This document shows, in pieces, positions 26,918-37,247 of a stretch of DNA of 64,000 nucleotides. Numbering within the stretch: position 1 is the stretch's first letter; each line of letters begins with the position of its first letter. Source of the stretch: Chroococcus sp. FPU101 (GTDB lineage Bacteria > Cyanobacteriota > Cyanobacteriia > Cyanobacteriales > Microcystaceae); NCBI RefSeq assembly GCF_017312365.1, contig NZ_BLJI01000016.1:29641-93640 (forward strand), given 5' to 3'. The position numbers and the translations under genes are program-made. The notes beneath the pieces are model-generated. The model searched no databases and was not told the origin of the DNA. It saw nothing but the letters and a program-made list of their open reading frames with translations.

Positions 26918-27103
26918 ATGAGTGATACACCTATTGAGGCACCTACCACACAGCCAAATTCATCTTCTGAACCGCAAGCTAGTTATGTTAAACTCGCAAT
27001 GCGTAACATGGTACGCAAAAGAGGTACATCTTTAAAACATTTCTTCCTAACCACAGCAGGTTTATTAGCATTGCTAGTTGGTTTATCCTATCTCACTCGT
27101 TAA
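26918..27103 (+). CDS. DUF3285 family small membrane protein
   Basis: This 61-residue protein has a Pro/Ser/Thr-rich N-terminus, a strongly conserved basic centre YVKLAMRNMVRKRGTSLKHF and a single C-terminal membrane span TAGLLALLVGLSYLTR. This is the DUF3285 family, small proteins known almost only in cyanobacteria and without a proven function. It is followed after 4 bases by ybeY, so the two are probably co-transcribed. Confidence 0.88.
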   Translation: MSDTPIEAPTTQPNSSSEPQASYVKLAMRNMVRKRGTSLKHFFLTTAGLLALLVGLSYLTR

Positions 27104-27107
27104 ATTT

Positions 27108-27626
27108 ATGACTGCTTTGAGTTCCACCCTAGCTATTGAAATCAATGTACAGGATGATTATTATCTTGAGTCATCCAGTCCTATTCCTGCCCAAACTTGG
27201 CAAAATTGGGTACAAGATTGGTTTAATATTCTGTCTCCTACGATACAGGAAGCGAATAGCTATGAAGTTAGTTTGTTATTAACCGATGATCGGGGGATAC
27301 AAGAACTCAATGCACAATATCGTCAAAAAGATCAACCCACTGATGTCTTAGCTTTTGCCTCTCTTGAGACAGATTTTTCATTACCATCAGAGATTTTTTT
27401 AATAGAACCTTTATACTTAGGAGATATTATTATCTCAGTAGAAACAGCTAATCGACAAGCTCAAGAACATGAGTATACTCTTATACAAGAACTTGCTTGG
27501 TTAGCAGCACATGGATTTTTACATCTACTGGGGTGGGATCATCCTGATGAAGAACATTTAATCGCAATGCTTTCTCAACAGGAAACTTTGTTAACTAAGG
27601 TTGGTCTCTTGTTTGAGAATCAGTAA
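27108..27626 (+). CDS. ybeY: rRNA maturation RNase YbeY
   Basis: YbeY is a metal-dependent endoribonuclease needed for 16S rRNA 3'-end processing and ribosome quality control. The zinc motif HGFLHLLGWDH (H3-x5-H type) lies near residue 140. The family's RQKDQPTDVLAFASLE and LGDIIIS segments are also present. The start at ATG 27108 gives 172 residues; an upstream start at 27078 would overlap the DUF3285 gene by 26 bases and is less likely. dgkA follows 31 bases downstream. Confidence 0.94.
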   Translation: MTALSSTLAIEINVQDDYYLESSSPIPAQTWQNWVQDWFNILSPTIQEANSYEVSLLLTDDRGIQELNAQYRQKDQPTDVLAFASLETDFSLPSEIFLIEPLYLGDIIISVETANRQAQEHEYTLIQELAWLAAHGFLHLLGWDHPDEEHLIAMLSQQETLLTKVGLLFENQ

Positions 27627-27657
27627 TTGCTTTATGTTTAATATTTTATGAACTTGT

Positions 27658-28167
27658 ATGAAATCTAATCTTAAAATGACCCAACCCTCAAAAGCTCAAG
27701 CATCTGCCGTTTCTTTTGTGCCATCTCAAGAATCTTTTAAATCTAGTTCTTATCATGATGCTAATCATCTGAGACGCGAATATGCTTTGCAAGTTGCAAC
27801 TAATTTAGTTGTTAGTTTCCAATATGCTTGGGCGGGTGTACGGTATGCTTTCATAACTCAAAGAAATTTTAGAATACATACCTTTATCGGTTTTTGCGCC
27901 GTTAGTTTAGCCATTGGCTTAAAAATTTCTGCCGTTGGGATTAGTATTATTACATTAACTTCGGCGTTAGTTATGGTTTTAGAATTACTTAATACTGCTT
28001 TAGAATCCATTGTTGATTTAACCGTTGGTCAGACCTATCATGACTTAGCAAAAATTGCAAAAGATTGTGCTGCAGGTGCTGTTTTGATTTCGGCATTAGC
28101 AGCCGTACTAGTTGCTAGTTTTATCATACTTCCTCCCTTACTAACTCTGCTATTTTCTCCATTTTAA
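27658..28167 (+). CDS. dgkA: Diacylglycerol kinase (prokaryotic DgkA type)
   Basis: This 169-residue integral membrane protein belongs to the small trimeric DgkA/undecaprenol kinase family: FQYAWAGVRYAFITQRNFRIH, EKLNTALE-like ELLNTALESIVD and the following AKDCAAGAVL match family motifs. It phosphorylates diacylglycerol or undecaprenol at the inner membrane. The first 55 residues are a polar extension not found in E. coli DgkA. It sits between ybeY and trpG, in a common cyanobacterial order. Confidence 0.92.
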   Translation: MKSNLKMTQPSKAQASAVSFVPSQESFKSSSYHDANHLRREYALQVATNLVVSFQYAWAGVRYAFITQRNFRIHTFIGFCAVSLAIGLKISAVGISIITLTSALVMVLELLNTALESIVDLTVGQTYHDLAKIAKDCAAGAVLISALAAVLVASFIILPPLLTLLFSPF

Positions 28168-28191
28168 TTAATCATATAAAGGAGATGTTAC

Positions 28192-28782
28192 TTGATTCTG
28201 GTTATTGATAATTACGACAGTTTTACTTATAATTTAGTCCAGTATTTAGGAGAACTAGGAACAGAATTTACTGTTGCTCATTCGATTGAAGTTTACCGAA
28301 ATGATCAAATCGAGCTAGAAACGATTAAACAGCTTAAACCCGATGGTATTGTCATTTCACCAGGGCCAGGCCGTCCAGAAGATGCGGGTATATCGTTACA
28401 ATTAATCGAGCAACTAGGCAAAACATTTCCCATTTTAGGCGTGTGTTTAGGGCATCAAAGTATTGGTCAAGTCTTTGGGGGTAAAATTATTTCGGCTCCC
28501 GTTTTAATGCACGGCAAAACATCAGAAGTTTATCATAATAATCTAGGCATTTTTCAAGGTATTGATAATCCTTTAACCGCGACTCGTTATCATAGTCTAG
28601 TCATCGAAAAAGAAACCATACCCGATGTATTAGAAATTACCGCTTGGGTCGAAGATGGTACAATTATGGGCGTTCGTCATCGTCAGTATCCTCATATTCA
28701 AGGTGTCCAGTTCCATCCCGAAAGTATTCTCACTCAATCAGGCAAGGAACTTTTACGCAACTTTCTTAAATCTATTAGTTAA
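28192..28782 (+). CDS. trpG: Anthranilate / aminodeoxychorismate synthase glutamine amidotransferase subunit
   Basis: The 196-residue class I glutaminase supplies ammonia to anthranilate synthase (tryptophan) or aminodeoxychorismate synthase (folate); one subunit often serves both. The nucleophile Cys is in LGVCLGHQSIG and the His/Glu pair in GVQFHPESI. It starts with TTG at 28192 (LILVIDNYDSFTYNLVQYLG), 25 bases after dgkA, behind AAGGAG. trpE/pabB are not in this window, so the exact partner is open. Confidence 0.92.
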   Translation: MILVIDNYDSFTYNLVQYLGELGTEFTVAHSIEVYRNDQIELETIKQLKPDGIVISPGPGRPEDAGISLQLIEQLGKTFPILGVCLGHQSIGQVFGGKIISAPVLMHGKTSEVYHNNLGIFQGIDNPLTATRYHSLVIEKETIPDVLEITAWVEDGTIMGVRHRQYPHIQGVQFHPESILTQSGKELLRNFLKSIS

Positions 28783-28833
28783 CGCGCCTCCCTAATTACA
28801 TTAGGATCATTGTATCTTCTTTTATCTAGACCT

Positions 28834-29643
28834 ATGCAACGCCGAAAACTGCTTCAATACGCTGGAATTAGTTGTCTCTCAATGGCTGGCACCTTGGGAG
28901 CATCTTCTATCATTCAAGCACAAACCAAACCCGCTAAAACAGACAGTGGATTAACCGTACAATGGTTGGGTCATACTTGCTTTCTCTTTACAGGGAGTGG
29001 TTATAGAATTTTAGTTAATCCATTTCGGACGATTGGTTGTACAGCAGGCTATCGCTTACCCAAAGTAGAAGCAGATTTTGTTCTCATTAGTAGTCAACTG
29101 TGGGATGAAGGGGCGGCGGAAAATTTACCTGGTAATCCTAAAATCTTATTTGAACCAGGTGTATACGAAATTAAAGACTTTAAAATCCAAGGTATCGCCA
29201 GTCCTCACGATCGTCAAGGGGGTAGACGTTTCGGAACAAATGTCGCTTGGCGTTGGACACAAGGCGGTATTAAAATTGTACATCTCGGTGGGGCAGCTTC
29301 CCCGATCGCACTCGAACAAAAAATCTTGCTTGGCACTCCAGATTTAGCCCTTGTTCCCGTTGGTGGTGGGCCAAAAGCCTATAATCCTGAAGAAGCACAA
29401 CAGGCTATATCCGTTCTACAGCCAAAAATTGTCATTCCAACTCAATTTATGACGGTAGCAGCCGATAAAAATTCCTGTGATTTGGTTTCGGTTGACGCAT
29501 TCCTTAAACTGGAACAGGTTTCTGGAATGAACGTTCAAAAAATACCCAGTGATACTTTAAGAATTAGACCCTCTGACCTACCGAAAACAGGAACCGTCAT
29601 CAGAGTTCTCAATTCAACCAATGCTCTAGCTCAAAAAAAGTGA
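28834..29643 (+). CDS. Secreted MBL-fold protein with degenerate metal site
   Basis: The start at ATG 28834 gives MQRRKLLQYAGISCLSMAGT, a Tat-type signal with a probable cleavage near residue 28, then a UlaG-like metallo-beta-lactamase fold of about 270 residues (VQWLGHTCFLF, RILVNPF). The expected HxHxDH motif reads SSQLWDEG, the later H.GD reads HLGGA and the terminal IPTHY reads IPTQF, so most metal ligands are replaced. A hydrolase of this fold is therefore unlikely to be active in the usual way; a binding role is possible. An upstream TTG at 28810 is not preferred. Confidence 0.75.
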   Translation: MQRRKLLQYAGISCLSMAGTLGASSIIQAQTKPAKTDSGLTVQWLGHTCFLFTGSGYRILVNPFRTIGCTAGYRLPKVEADFVLISSQLWDEGAAENLPGNPKILFEPGVYEIKDFKIQGIASPHDRQGGRRFGTNVAWRWTQGGIKIVHLGGAASPIALEQKILLGTPDLALVPVGGGPKAYNPEEAQQAISVLQPKIVIPTQFMTVAADKNSCDLVSVDAFLKLEQVSGMNVQKIPSDTLRIRPSDLPKTGTVIRVLNSTNALAQKK

Positions 29644-29693
29644 ACCCATTATCTCTAAAATGAGTTAGAGAGGAAAATTACTATATATAAAAT

Positions 29694-30893
29694 ATGGATA
29701 CCAAAGCTTTTAAACGTTCTCTACAGCAGTCGGACAACTATCATCGTAAAGGGTTTGGTCATGAAGCTGAAGTGATGGAGGTTTTGAATACAGAATATCA
29801 AAGCAATCTGATTCAAGAAATACGCAATAATCACTATCGTTTAGAAAGAGGTAATGTCACCATCCGTTTAGCAGAAGCATTTGGCTTTTGTTGGGGTGTA
29901 GAAAGGGCGGTTGCAATGGCATATGAAACCCGTCAACATTTCCCTGATGAACGAATTTGGATTACTAATGAAATTATTCATAATCCCTCGGTGAATCAAC
30001 GTTTACGAGAAATGGAAGTTGGATTTATTGAAGTCAATCAAGGGGAAAAAGACTTTACAAAAATTAATCAAGGCGATGTGGTGATTCTTCCTGCATTTGG
30101 GGCAAGTGTCGCCGAAATGCAGTTATTAAATAATAAAGGTTGTACGATCGTTGATACGACCTGTCCCTGGGTGGCTAAGGTTTGGAATTCCGTCGAAAAA
30201 CACAAAAAACGCGAATATACGTCAATTATTCACGGGAAATATAATCACGAAGAAACGATCGCTACAAGTTCATTTGCAGGAACCTATTTAGTTATTCTAA
30301 ATCTTGCCCAAGCTGAATATGTCAGTAACTATATTCTCAATGGTGGCGATAAAAACGAATTTCTTTTCTTATTCAAAAATGCTTATTCAGAAGGCTTTGA
30401 TCCCGATCAAGATTTAGTACAAGTCGGTATCGCAAATCAAACAACCATGCTAAAAAGTGAAACCGAACAAATAGGCAAATTATTTGAACATACTATGCTG
30501 AAAAAGTATGGCCCTGCTAATTTGAATGACCATTTCATGAGTTTTAATACGATTTGTGATGCCACCCAAGAACGTCAAGACGCGATGTTTGATTTAGTAA
30601 AAGAAGATCTTTCGTTAATGGTGGTCATTGGTGGCTATAATTCATCGAATACGACTCATTTACAAGAAATTGCCATTGATTATAAGATTCCGTCCTATCA
30701 TATCGATAGTGCTGCTCGGATTTTATCAGGGAATCGCATAGAACATAAACCTCTTGGGAAAGAATTAGAAATTACTGAAAATTGGTTACCCGCAGGTAAG
30801 ATTAAAGTTGGTGTAACTTCAGGTGCATCAACACCCGATAAAGTAGTCGAAGAAGTCATCGAAAAGATTTTTCAGGCTAAATTGGAATATTAA
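29694..30893 (+). CDS. ispH: 4-hydroxy-3-methylbut-2-enyl diphosphate reductase
   Basis: IspH makes IPP and DMAPP in the last step of the MEP isoprenoid pathway. The protein has 399 residues and the long cyanobacterial/plant N-terminus ([20 protein letters not shown]). The three [4Fe-4S] cysteines are in [20 protein letters not shown] and [11 protein letters not shown]. In cyanobacteria it depends on ferredoxin. The gene stands 51 bases after the MBL-type gene and 17 before the metallophosphoesterase. Confidence 0.97.
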   Translation: MDTKAFKRSLQQSDNYHRKGFGHEAEVMEVLNTEYQSNLIQEIRNNHYRLERGNVTIRLAEAFGFCWGVERAVAMAYETRQHFPDERIWITNEIIHNPSVNQRLREMEVGFIEVNQGEKDFTKINQGDVVILPAFGASVAEMQLLNNKGCTIVDTTCPWVAKVWNSVEKHKKREYTSIIHGKYNHEETIATSSFAGTYLVILNLAQAEYVSNYILNGGDKNEFLFLFKNAYSEGFDPDQDLVQVGIANQTTMLKSETEQIGKLFEHTMLKKYGPANLNDHFMSFNTICDATQERQDAMFDLVKEDLSLMVVIGGYNSSNTTHLQEIAIDYKIPSYHIDSAARILSGNRIEHKPLGKELEITENWLPAGKIKVGVTSGASTPDKVVEEVIEKIFQAKLEY

Positions 30894-30909
30894 GATATGA
30901 AAAAACATC

Positions 30910-32499
30910 ATGACTTCGCTGTTGAGTGATCCTTTCTTACAACTACCAACAGAAAATTCTGTACAGGTAGTTTGGTTTACTGAGTTTGCAGGAACACAGC
31001 ATTATGTCGTCTATGGCGAAAACTTAGAACACTTAGCAACAGCGACAACCACTAAACTGAGTCGGGTTAGAGAGGATAGCCAAGCTAAAATAATACAAAA
31101 TTACTATACAGTCACTGAGCGTAACATTTGGCGACATGAAGCAGAAGCAAGTAACTTAAAATCAGGTGAACGTCTTCCCTATCAGGTGGTTAGTCTTAAT
31201 CATGCTGAAATGATTAAAAGTAAGATTTTTACTCTTTCTGCTTTACCGAAACCGCAAACCCCTCTCAAAATTTTACTGACTTCTGATCATCAATTAATGC
31301 CCATGACAGCAGCTAATTTACAGAAAGTCTGCGAAACTATTGGTAGAGTTGATGCTGTGTTTTTTGCTGGGGATTTAATTAATATAAGTGATCGCGCCTC
31401 AGAATGGTTTGATGATCATAGAGGGGGTGCGTTTTTTCCCTGTTTACAAGGTCATGCTCATTATGAGTTACAGTCTAGGATTTATCAAGGTGGTGAAATC
31501 ATTCAACACGCGCCATTATATCCCGCAATTGGTAATCATGAAGTAATGGGGCGTTTTTCCACGATAAAAGGCTTAAATGAGCAGTTTTATGATGCTGTGC
31601 CGCGTTTTGGTCAGAAAAATCAGGATAATTCTTTTAATACCGATACTTATGAGGAAATTTTTAGTTTACCCCGTAATCAAAGATATTATGCCATCACATT
31701 TGGCGATATTCGGTTAGTGGTTTTGTATGTGACAAATGTTTGGCGTTCACCTAGTTTAGACTACAACATTAAAGGACGTTATCAAGAAGCGGAAACAGAT
31801 TTAGATCATCCTGATGCTTGGGGTTATGGGCAACATATTTTTGAGTCAATATCCAAAGGAAGTGTTCAATATCAATGGTTAGAGAAAGAATTAAACAGTA
31901 CAGAATTCAAGTGCGCTAAATATAAAATTGTCATGTTTCACCATCCACCCCACACATTAGGGGCGAATATTGTTCCACCCTATACCGATCCAATTCAAAA
32001 TATAGAAAGGGATCACAATGGCAATATTGTGGCGATTCGTTATGAATATCCAAGAGAAAAAGATTATATTATTCAAGATTTAGTACCATTACTCGAAAAA
32101 TCGGGCGTTCATTTGGTTTTTTATGGACATTCTCATCTTTGGAACCGTTTTAGAAGTCGGAATGGTACTCACTATTTAGAATCATCAAATGTGGGTAATA
32201 GTTATGGTGCGTATCTAGGAGAAGTAAAAAGATTTATTCCTCCTTATTCTTCCTATGCAGCAACAGGAGATCCCAATGGACTAGAGCCGATTATGCCTAA
32301 TATAGCTCCAATACTCGACGAAAACCATCAACCGCTTCCCTATCTAGCAAGTAATGAGATTACCGCTTTTAGCATCCTAGATACAGAAAAAGGGACAGTG
32401 AGTAGCTATTGTTTTGATACTCGCTATCCCGATTCAAATGTAAATCAGTTTGACAAATTTTCGTTAGTTACTACCATTCCCGACAAAAGCAAGTGTTAG
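30910..32499 (+). CDS. Metallophosphoesterase with N-terminal fibronectin-like domain
   Basis: The 529-residue protein has a beta-sandwich N-terminus (residues 15-105, resembling purple acid phosphatase/FN3 domains) and a calcineurin-like domain: TSDHQL (first motif, Asp-His), [20 protein letters not shown] and GHSHLWNR supply the metal ligands. The typical first motif D-x-H appears as SDH, slightly altered. Substrate unknown; a cytoplasmic phosphatase or nucleotidase is plausible because no signal peptide is seen. Its last 36 bases overlap the converging dps gene. Confidence 0.82.
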   Translation: MTSLLSDPFLQLPTENSVQVVWFTEFAGTQHYVVYGENLEHLATATTTKLSRVREDSQAKIIQNYYTVTERNIWRHEAEASNLKSGERLPYQVVSLNHAEMIKSKIFTLSALPKPQTPLKILLTSDHQLMPMTAANLQKVCETIGRVDAVFFAGDLINISDRASEWFDDHRGGAFFPCLQGHAHYELQSRIYQGGEIIQHAPLYPAIGNHEVMGRFSTIKGLNEQFYDAVPRFGQKNQDNSFNTDTYEEIFSLPRNQRYYAITFGDIRLVVLYVTNVWRSPSLDYNIKGRYQEAETDLDHPDAWGYGQHIFESISKGSVQYQWLEKELNSTEFKCAKYKIVMFHHPPHTLGANIVPPYTDPIQNIERDHNGNIVAIRYEYPREKDYIIQDLVPLLEKSGVHLVFYGHSHLWNRFRSRNGTHYLESSNVGNSYGAYLGEVKRFIPPYSSYAATGDPNGLEPIMPNIAPILDENHQPLPYLASNEITAFSILDTEKGTVSSYCFDTRYPDSNVNQFDKFSLVTTIPDKSKC

Positions 32500-33018
32500 G
32501 CTATCATGGGCTAAGAAGTGACCTAAATGATAGGCTCTTTCTTCGGTTTCGAGTAGTATTTTTTCATACATATAACGAGTTGCACGATCGCCTAAACTTT
32601 CCGCTTGGGCAGCTAAACGGCGTAATAATTGAATAATCTCTTGTTCTGCGGCGAGATCATGTTCTACCATCGTCCGACAGTCAAAAGCTCCATCTTCTTC
32701 AGGGGTAAAGCAGCATAATTCAGCTAATTTTGCAAAACTAGCCGCAGGAATGCCACCTAAACCATTGAGACGTTCCCCCGCGTCGTGTGCGTAACCTTGT
32801 GCTGCTTCGTATCCGTCTTCAAAGAATTGGTGTAAAGAATAAAACTCCGAACCCTCAACGACAAGATGATGCTTTTGGTACTGGAGGTATAGCCCCTGAA
32901 AACTGGCTAGGACTGTATTTAAACCCTCACAGACGGGTACTGTTACACTTTTATCCAATAAAACTGGATTGTCCGCCACCTCACCAAAGGCGCGGATTAA
33001 ACCTTGTGCTGTAGCCAT
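32464..33018 (-). CDS. Dps-family ferritin-like DNA protection protein
   Basis: The protein from ATG 33018 ([20 protein letters not shown]) has 184 residues and is preceded by GAGGAG, so this start is preferred over 33120. The ferroxidase segment [29 protein letters not shown] carries the Dps-type His and Glu residues. Dps forms 12-subunit shells that oxidise iron with peroxide and protect DNA; the cyanobacterial DpsA type is similar. It is divergently arranged with marC, and its 3' end overlaps the metallophosphoesterase by 36 bases. Confidence 0.88.
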   Translation of the reverse strand: MATAQGLIRAFGEVADNPVLLDKSVTVPVCEGLNTVLASFQGLYLQYQKHHLVVEGSEFYSLHQFFEDGYEAAQGYAHDAGERLNGLGGIPAASFAKLAELCCFTPEEDGAFDCRTMVEHDLAAEQEIIQLLRRLAAQAESLGDRATRYMYEKILLETEERAYHLGHFLAHDSLTLAFVGNGSN

Positions 33019-33177
33019 GTTAGTGTTCTCCTCGAAAGGAATGGGCAATATATTCTCACTATCTAACTTTAATGCGAGTGCCTTAAGAAAGTCACTACAA
33101 ATTTTAAGATTTCCTGACAATTTGCGTTAGATCTAAAGTTAGGATGCAAGAGAAATTAAAGAATCTTCGTACAACGA

Positions 33178-33843
33178 ATGGAAAATTTACAGATCGAAAA
33201 TATATCCAGTTACGTCAATATTTTTATCGGTTTACTAGCGATCGTTGATCCCATTGGCGCGATGCCGATTTTCTTAAGTGTGACACAGCCAAATACCATT
33301 GAAGAAAAAAAAGCGATCGCTCGTCTAACCGCGCTGTCATTCTTCGTCATTTTATTGGTTGGGATGGTACTGGGTGAATCGATCCTAGCAGTTTTTGGCA
33401 TTAGTATCGCTGCGTTTCGAGTCGCAGGTGGCTTTGTTTTATTCACAATGGGGATCTCGATGTTAAATTCGGATCACTCAGAAGTGAGAACAACCTCAGA
33501 TGATGAGGAAATTGTTGTCAAAAATCCTTCATCAGTTGCTGTCGTTCCTTTAGCCATTCCCTTACTCGCAGGGCCAGGATCACTCAGTGCCGTTATCGTC
33601 TATGCTCATCAAACAGGGAAAGTTTTATACAATGATATTGCGTTAGGGATTTCGATTACTTTTATTGCATTGTTAATTCTAATTACCTTTAGTTTAGCCC
33701 CAGAAATCGATAAACGAATCGGCAAAACAGGGATGAATATCATTGCTAAAATTATGGGATTGATTACCATGTCGATGGCGGTTGAATTTATTGCAGGTGG
33801 TATGAGGGATTTATTTCCTGGTTTACAGGGTTTACAGATGTAG
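33178..33843 (+). CDS. MarC-family integral membrane protein
   Basis: This 221-residue protein has six predicted membrane spans and the MarC-family segments NIFIGLLAIVDPIGAMPIFL, FRVAGGFVLFTMGISML and AVVPLAIPLLAGPGSLSAVI. The family was once linked to multiple antibiotic resistance, without support, and has no proven substrate. It starts 57 bases after the end of the divergent upstream region of dps. The following msrP gene is on the opposite strand, so it is monocistronic. Confidence 0.9.
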   Translation: MENLQIENISSYVNIFIGLLAIVDPIGAMPIFLSVTQPNTIEEKKAIARLTALSFFVILLVGMVLGESILAVFGISIAAFRVAGGFVLFTMGISMLNSDHSEVRTTSDDEEIVVKNPSSVAVVPLAIPLLAGPGSLSAVIVYAHQTGKVLYNDIALGISITFIALLILITFSLAPEIDKRIGKTGMNIIAKIMGLITMSMAVEFIAGGMRDLFPGLQGLQM

Positions 33844-33845
33844 GA

Positions 33846-34829
33846 TTAGGTATATAAACTAGCCACATATTTTCCGTAACCATTGTAGGGGAGGGTTTCT
33901 TTAATTTCCCAAGATAAACCCGGCCCTTTACCAATAAATTTTTCAGTTGCTTGTGACCATCGCGGATGAGGTTTTGTGGGATTTACATTCGCTTGGAAAT
34001 CATATTCATTTGGTACAATTGTATGCCAATAGGTTGCGGGCTGTTGCTCGACAAACTCAATTTTAACGATCGATTTTGCGCCTTTAAAACCATATTTCCA
34101 AGGGATGACAGCGCGAATAGGTGCGCCATGTTGTTTCGGGAGATCATGACCATAAATACCCAGGGCTAAAAATGCTAAATCATTGGCCATTTCATCAATT
34201 GTTAAACTTTCTTGATAGGGCCAAGGTAAAGCCCCTAGATGAAAAGTTGGCCCTGGGATGGTTTTAGAGTCATAATAAGAACTAAAGCGGATAAACTTGG
34301 CTTGTGATGTGGGTTCAACAGCTTTGATCAATTCTTTCATCGGAAAACCCACCCAAGGCAACACCATTGACCAAGCTTCTACACAACGAAAACGATAAAT
34401 TCTTTCTTCTAAAGGAAAACTTTTTTTAAGGTCATCAAGATCATAGGTTTTTGGCTTATTGACTAATCCTGTTACTTCTACTTTCCAGTTTTCGGTCGGT
34501 AAACTTTGCGCTTTTAACCAAATATTTTTGGTACTGCCGAATTCATAGAAATTGTTATATCGTCCTGCTAAATCTTGTTCAGTAATGGGGCGATCAACTA
34601 CAGCAAAATCAGGATTTGTTGTTATGAATTGAATTTTAGGTTGTTTTAAACTGTCTTCTAATGCAGTTTGGGAAGATGAGGCTCGACAACCCGTGAGTGC
34701 AAAAAAACTAGCCCCAATACTCGCACCCACCAAACCTTTTAAAAAAGAACGACGATTAAAATAGACTGTCTCAGAAGTCACTTCATTTTCCGATAGTTCC
34801 CAAATTTTAGGAGTACGAATCAAAACCAT
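33846..34829 (-). CDS. msrP: Molybdopterin-dependent protein-methionine-sulfoxide reductase
   Basis: MsrP (YedY) repairs oxidised methionines of periplasmic proteins with electrons from the membrane haem protein MsrQ. The Tat signal NRRSFLKGLVGASIGASFF is followed by a possible lipobox (ALTGC); the catalytic Mo-ligand Cys lies in YRFRCVEAWSMVLPW, and the pterin-binding region HGAPIRAVIPWKYGFKGAKS is intact. Length (327 residues) is normal. No msrQ gene lies beside it. MarC is on the other strand with only two bases between stops. Confidence 0.93.
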   Translation of the reverse strand: MVLIRTPKIWELSENEVTSETVYFNRRSFLKGLVGASIGASFFALTGCRASSSQTALEDSLKQPKIQFITTNPDFAVVDRPITEQDLAGRYNNFYEFGSTKNIWLKAQSLPTENWKVEVTGLVNKPKTYDLDDLKKSFPLEERIYRFRCVEAWSMVLPWVGFPMKELIKAVEPTSQAKFIRFSSYYDSKTIPGPTFHLGALPWPYQESLTIDEMANDLAFLALGIYGHDLPKQHGAPIRAVIPWKYGFKGAKSIVKIEFVEQQPATYWHTIVPNEYDFQANVNPTKPHPRWSQATEKFIGKGPGLSWEIKETLPYNGYGKYVASLYT

Positions 34830-34921
34830 AAAACCAGCCTGTACCCGATGCCGATAAAATAAGCAAATATATCTAGTTTACAGTCTTAGCCCTTTGTTCT
34901 GGACTTAATCCTTACAACGCA

Positions 34922-36366
34922 ATGGAAAAGTTATCTAATCAACCTATACAACCTAATAAACCCCTACCTCGGTTAAATATCCTGACCATGTTTCGTTTAG
35001 GACTGTTTCAGATGGGTTTAGGGATTATGTCTTTATTAACCTTAGGGGTTCTCAATCGGATTATGATTGATGAATTAAATGTATTACCCCTATTAGCGGC
35101 AGGTGCGATCGCAATGCACCAATTTGTCAGTCCCGCCCGTGTTTTGTTCGGTCAGATGTCGGATGCTAAACCCCTTTTAGGCTATCATCGAACGGGTTAT
35201 GTGTGGTTAGGGGCGGCTTTCTTCACCAGTTTATCGTTTATTGCGCTCCAAATCGTCTGGCAACTGGGCAGCAGTCTACAAGCGAGTGGCTGGAGTGTCA
35301 TGACTTATACTTGGATCTGTATTTTAGCTCTTGCTTTTGCGCTTTATGGTTTGGCTTTGAGTGCCAGTTCCACCCCCTTCGCTGCGTTACTCGTTGATAT
35401 TTCCGATGAAGATAACCGTCCTCAGTTAGTGGGTGTCGTTTGGTCGATGCTGATGGTGGGAATTGTCGTCGGGGCGATCATTAGTTCTAAACTTTTAGGC
35501 TCAGGTACGGAAAATCTAGCGAGTGGAGATACAGGCGTTGATCTTGCTCAATTACAAACCAGTATTAATCCAGTATTTATTTTAATGCCTGCGATCGTTT
35601 TTGGATTATGTTTCTTAGCGACTTTGGGAATAGAGAAAAAATATTCTCGCTTTGCGATGCGTTCTAGGATGGTTGAACGAGAAGATCAGATTACTTTAGG
35701 TCGTGCGTTGAGTGTTTTAACCGCAAGTCGTCAAACTGGCTTATTTTTTAGCTTTTTATTGGTTCTCACCATTAGTTTTTCATGCAGGATGCCGTGATGG
35801 AACCCTATGGCGGTCAAGTATTCGGCATGAGTATCGCCCAGACCACGCAGTTAAATGCGTTTTTTGGCATGGGAACGCTGTTAGGGATTGCTTCAACGGG
35901 TTTTTTAGTCTTACCACGTCTTGGAAAGCCAAGAACCACTAAATTAGGCTGTATTTTAGCGGCGTTCTGCGCTCTTTTCATCATTGCGGCGGGTTTTGCG
36001 GCAAGTACCAGTTTATTGAAATCGGGTTTATTGTTTTTTGGTTTGGCTTCGGGCATGATTACAGCAGGTGCCACCAGCTTAATGTTAGATCTGACGATCG
36101 CAGAAACAGCAGGAACATTTATCGGTGCGTGGGGACTATCACAAGCTCTTGCCAGGGGATTATCGACGATTTGCGGCGGTTTAGTCTTAAATTTTGGTCA
36201 GATCCTATTTAAAGAGCCAGTGTTGGCTTATAGTACCGTTTTTGTCGCACAGGCGATCGGTTTAATCATTGCCGTGGCTTTGTTAGGACGGGTGGATGTC
36301 AAAGAGTTCAAAGAAAATGCACAAGCGGCGATTTCTGCAGTAATGCAAGGCGATCTCGATGGATAA
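34922..36366 (+). pseudogene. BCD-family MFS transporter (PucC-like), split by a one-base frameshift
   Basis: The two pieces, 34922-35797 and 35782-36366, together give one 12-span major-facilitator protein of about 480 residues: PRLNILTMFRLGLFQMGLGI at the start and QDAVMEPYGGQVFGMSIAQT, a hallmark of the bacteriochlorophyll-delivery family, across the join. The frame is lost in a run of five T's at 35776-35780; one more T would give the expected TISLFMQDAVMEPYGG-like sequence. Proteins of this family deliver or assemble chlorophyll and antenna proteins at the thylakoid. It is either a recent pseudogene, a phase-variable tract or a sequence error. Confidence 0.85.
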
Positions 36367-36440
36367 CTTTTATAAACGCTGATGGCAAGCTAAGATATTA
36401 GGTAAAACGAATGTCTTTTAGTAGAGGATAGGCTCGACTC

Positions 36441-36710
36441 ATGGATGTCCCCATTTCTGACTTAATTGTACAAACCCTCATTAATTTTCTTAATATATAT
36501 TTAATTCTGTTAACGGTTCGGATTTTGCTGAGTTGGTTTCAGACAGCAGATTGGGCGGCTCAAGTTATTTCTTTCTTAAGTCCAATTACCGATCCCTATC
36601 TGAATATTTTTCGCTCAATTATTCCCCCGCTAGGTGGTTTAGACCTTTCTCCGATTCTTGCTTTCTTAGTCTTACAGCTTCTTCAAGGTCTTTTAGCACC
36701 TCTAGCCTAA
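36441..36710 (+). CDS. YggT-family membrane protein
   Basis: This 89-residue protein has two membrane spans and the YggT marks TVRILLSWFQ and SPITDPYLNIFRSIIPPLGGLDLSPI. Plastid homologues (CCB3) help attach haem to cytochrome b6 and others affect nucleoid or cell-division organisation, so the bacterial role is not settled. The gene is complete and stands alone, converging with a gene on the opposite strand eight bases away. Confidence 0.9.
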   Translation: MDVPISDLIVQTLINFLNIYLILLTVRILLSWFQTADWAAQVISFLSPITDPYLNIFRSIIPPLGGLDLSPILAFLVLQLLQGLLAPLA

Positions 36711-36717
36711 TCGTATT

Positions 36718-37155
36718 TTAAATCGATGGATTTACATTACCTGCAAAGCCAGAAGCTTTAAACTTTTCTAACTTCAAAGGTGTTGGTTGATTAGCGGGAA
36801 CTGAAATCCTAATCTCAAAATCACTAACACCTGGGGGAAGTTCTGGAATTGCCCCAAGACGCGAACGGTTTTGTAAAATAGGTTCTCCATTTGCATCTAG
36901 AATACGTCCAAAAACATCGGCATCGTAAACCATTTTTCCCGAAGGATTTTTAGCTTTTCCAGTGACCATAAAACAGTTAGCAGGTGCGCTTGATCCACCA
37001 CTGGTAACATTACCTTCGGCTAATTCTTTTGGACAATCTTTGTAGGAAATGTTCGTTAGTTCAATAGGAGTTAAAGCAAAAGCTTCGGGCATAACGAACC
37101 AACTGCCTAGCCATAGTACGATCGCCATCCAAGCGGCTACAATACGATTTTTCAT
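36718..37155 (-). CDS. Secreted protein of unknown function
   Basis: From ATG 37155 the product has 145 residues: a signal peptide (KNRIVAAWMAIVLWLGSWFV, cut after AFA) and a mature beta-rich part with two cysteines (NISYKDCPKE and SAPANCFMVTG) that may form a disulfide, then DADVFGRILDANGEP and RISVPANQPTPLKLEKF. The layout resembles the FxLYD type of small secreted domains. It is probably in the periplasm or thylakoid lumen. No known family was recognised with certainty. An upstream in-frame start at 37188 is less likely. Confidence 0.6.
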   Translation of the reverse strand: MKNRIVAAWMAIVLWLGSWFVMPEAFALTPIELTNISYKDCPKELAEGNVTSGGSSAPANCFMVTGKAKNPSGKMVYDADVFGRILDANGEPILQNRSRLGAIPELPPGVSDFEIRISVPANQPTPLKLEKFKASGFAGNVNPSI

Positions 37156-37247
37156 GATGAATGATGCCTTTCTTAATAACTGACCCATTTTTTAGCTTAA
37201 AAAAGAAGAATGCTCTTTAAAGTGAAGTCATAAATCGATGATATCTT

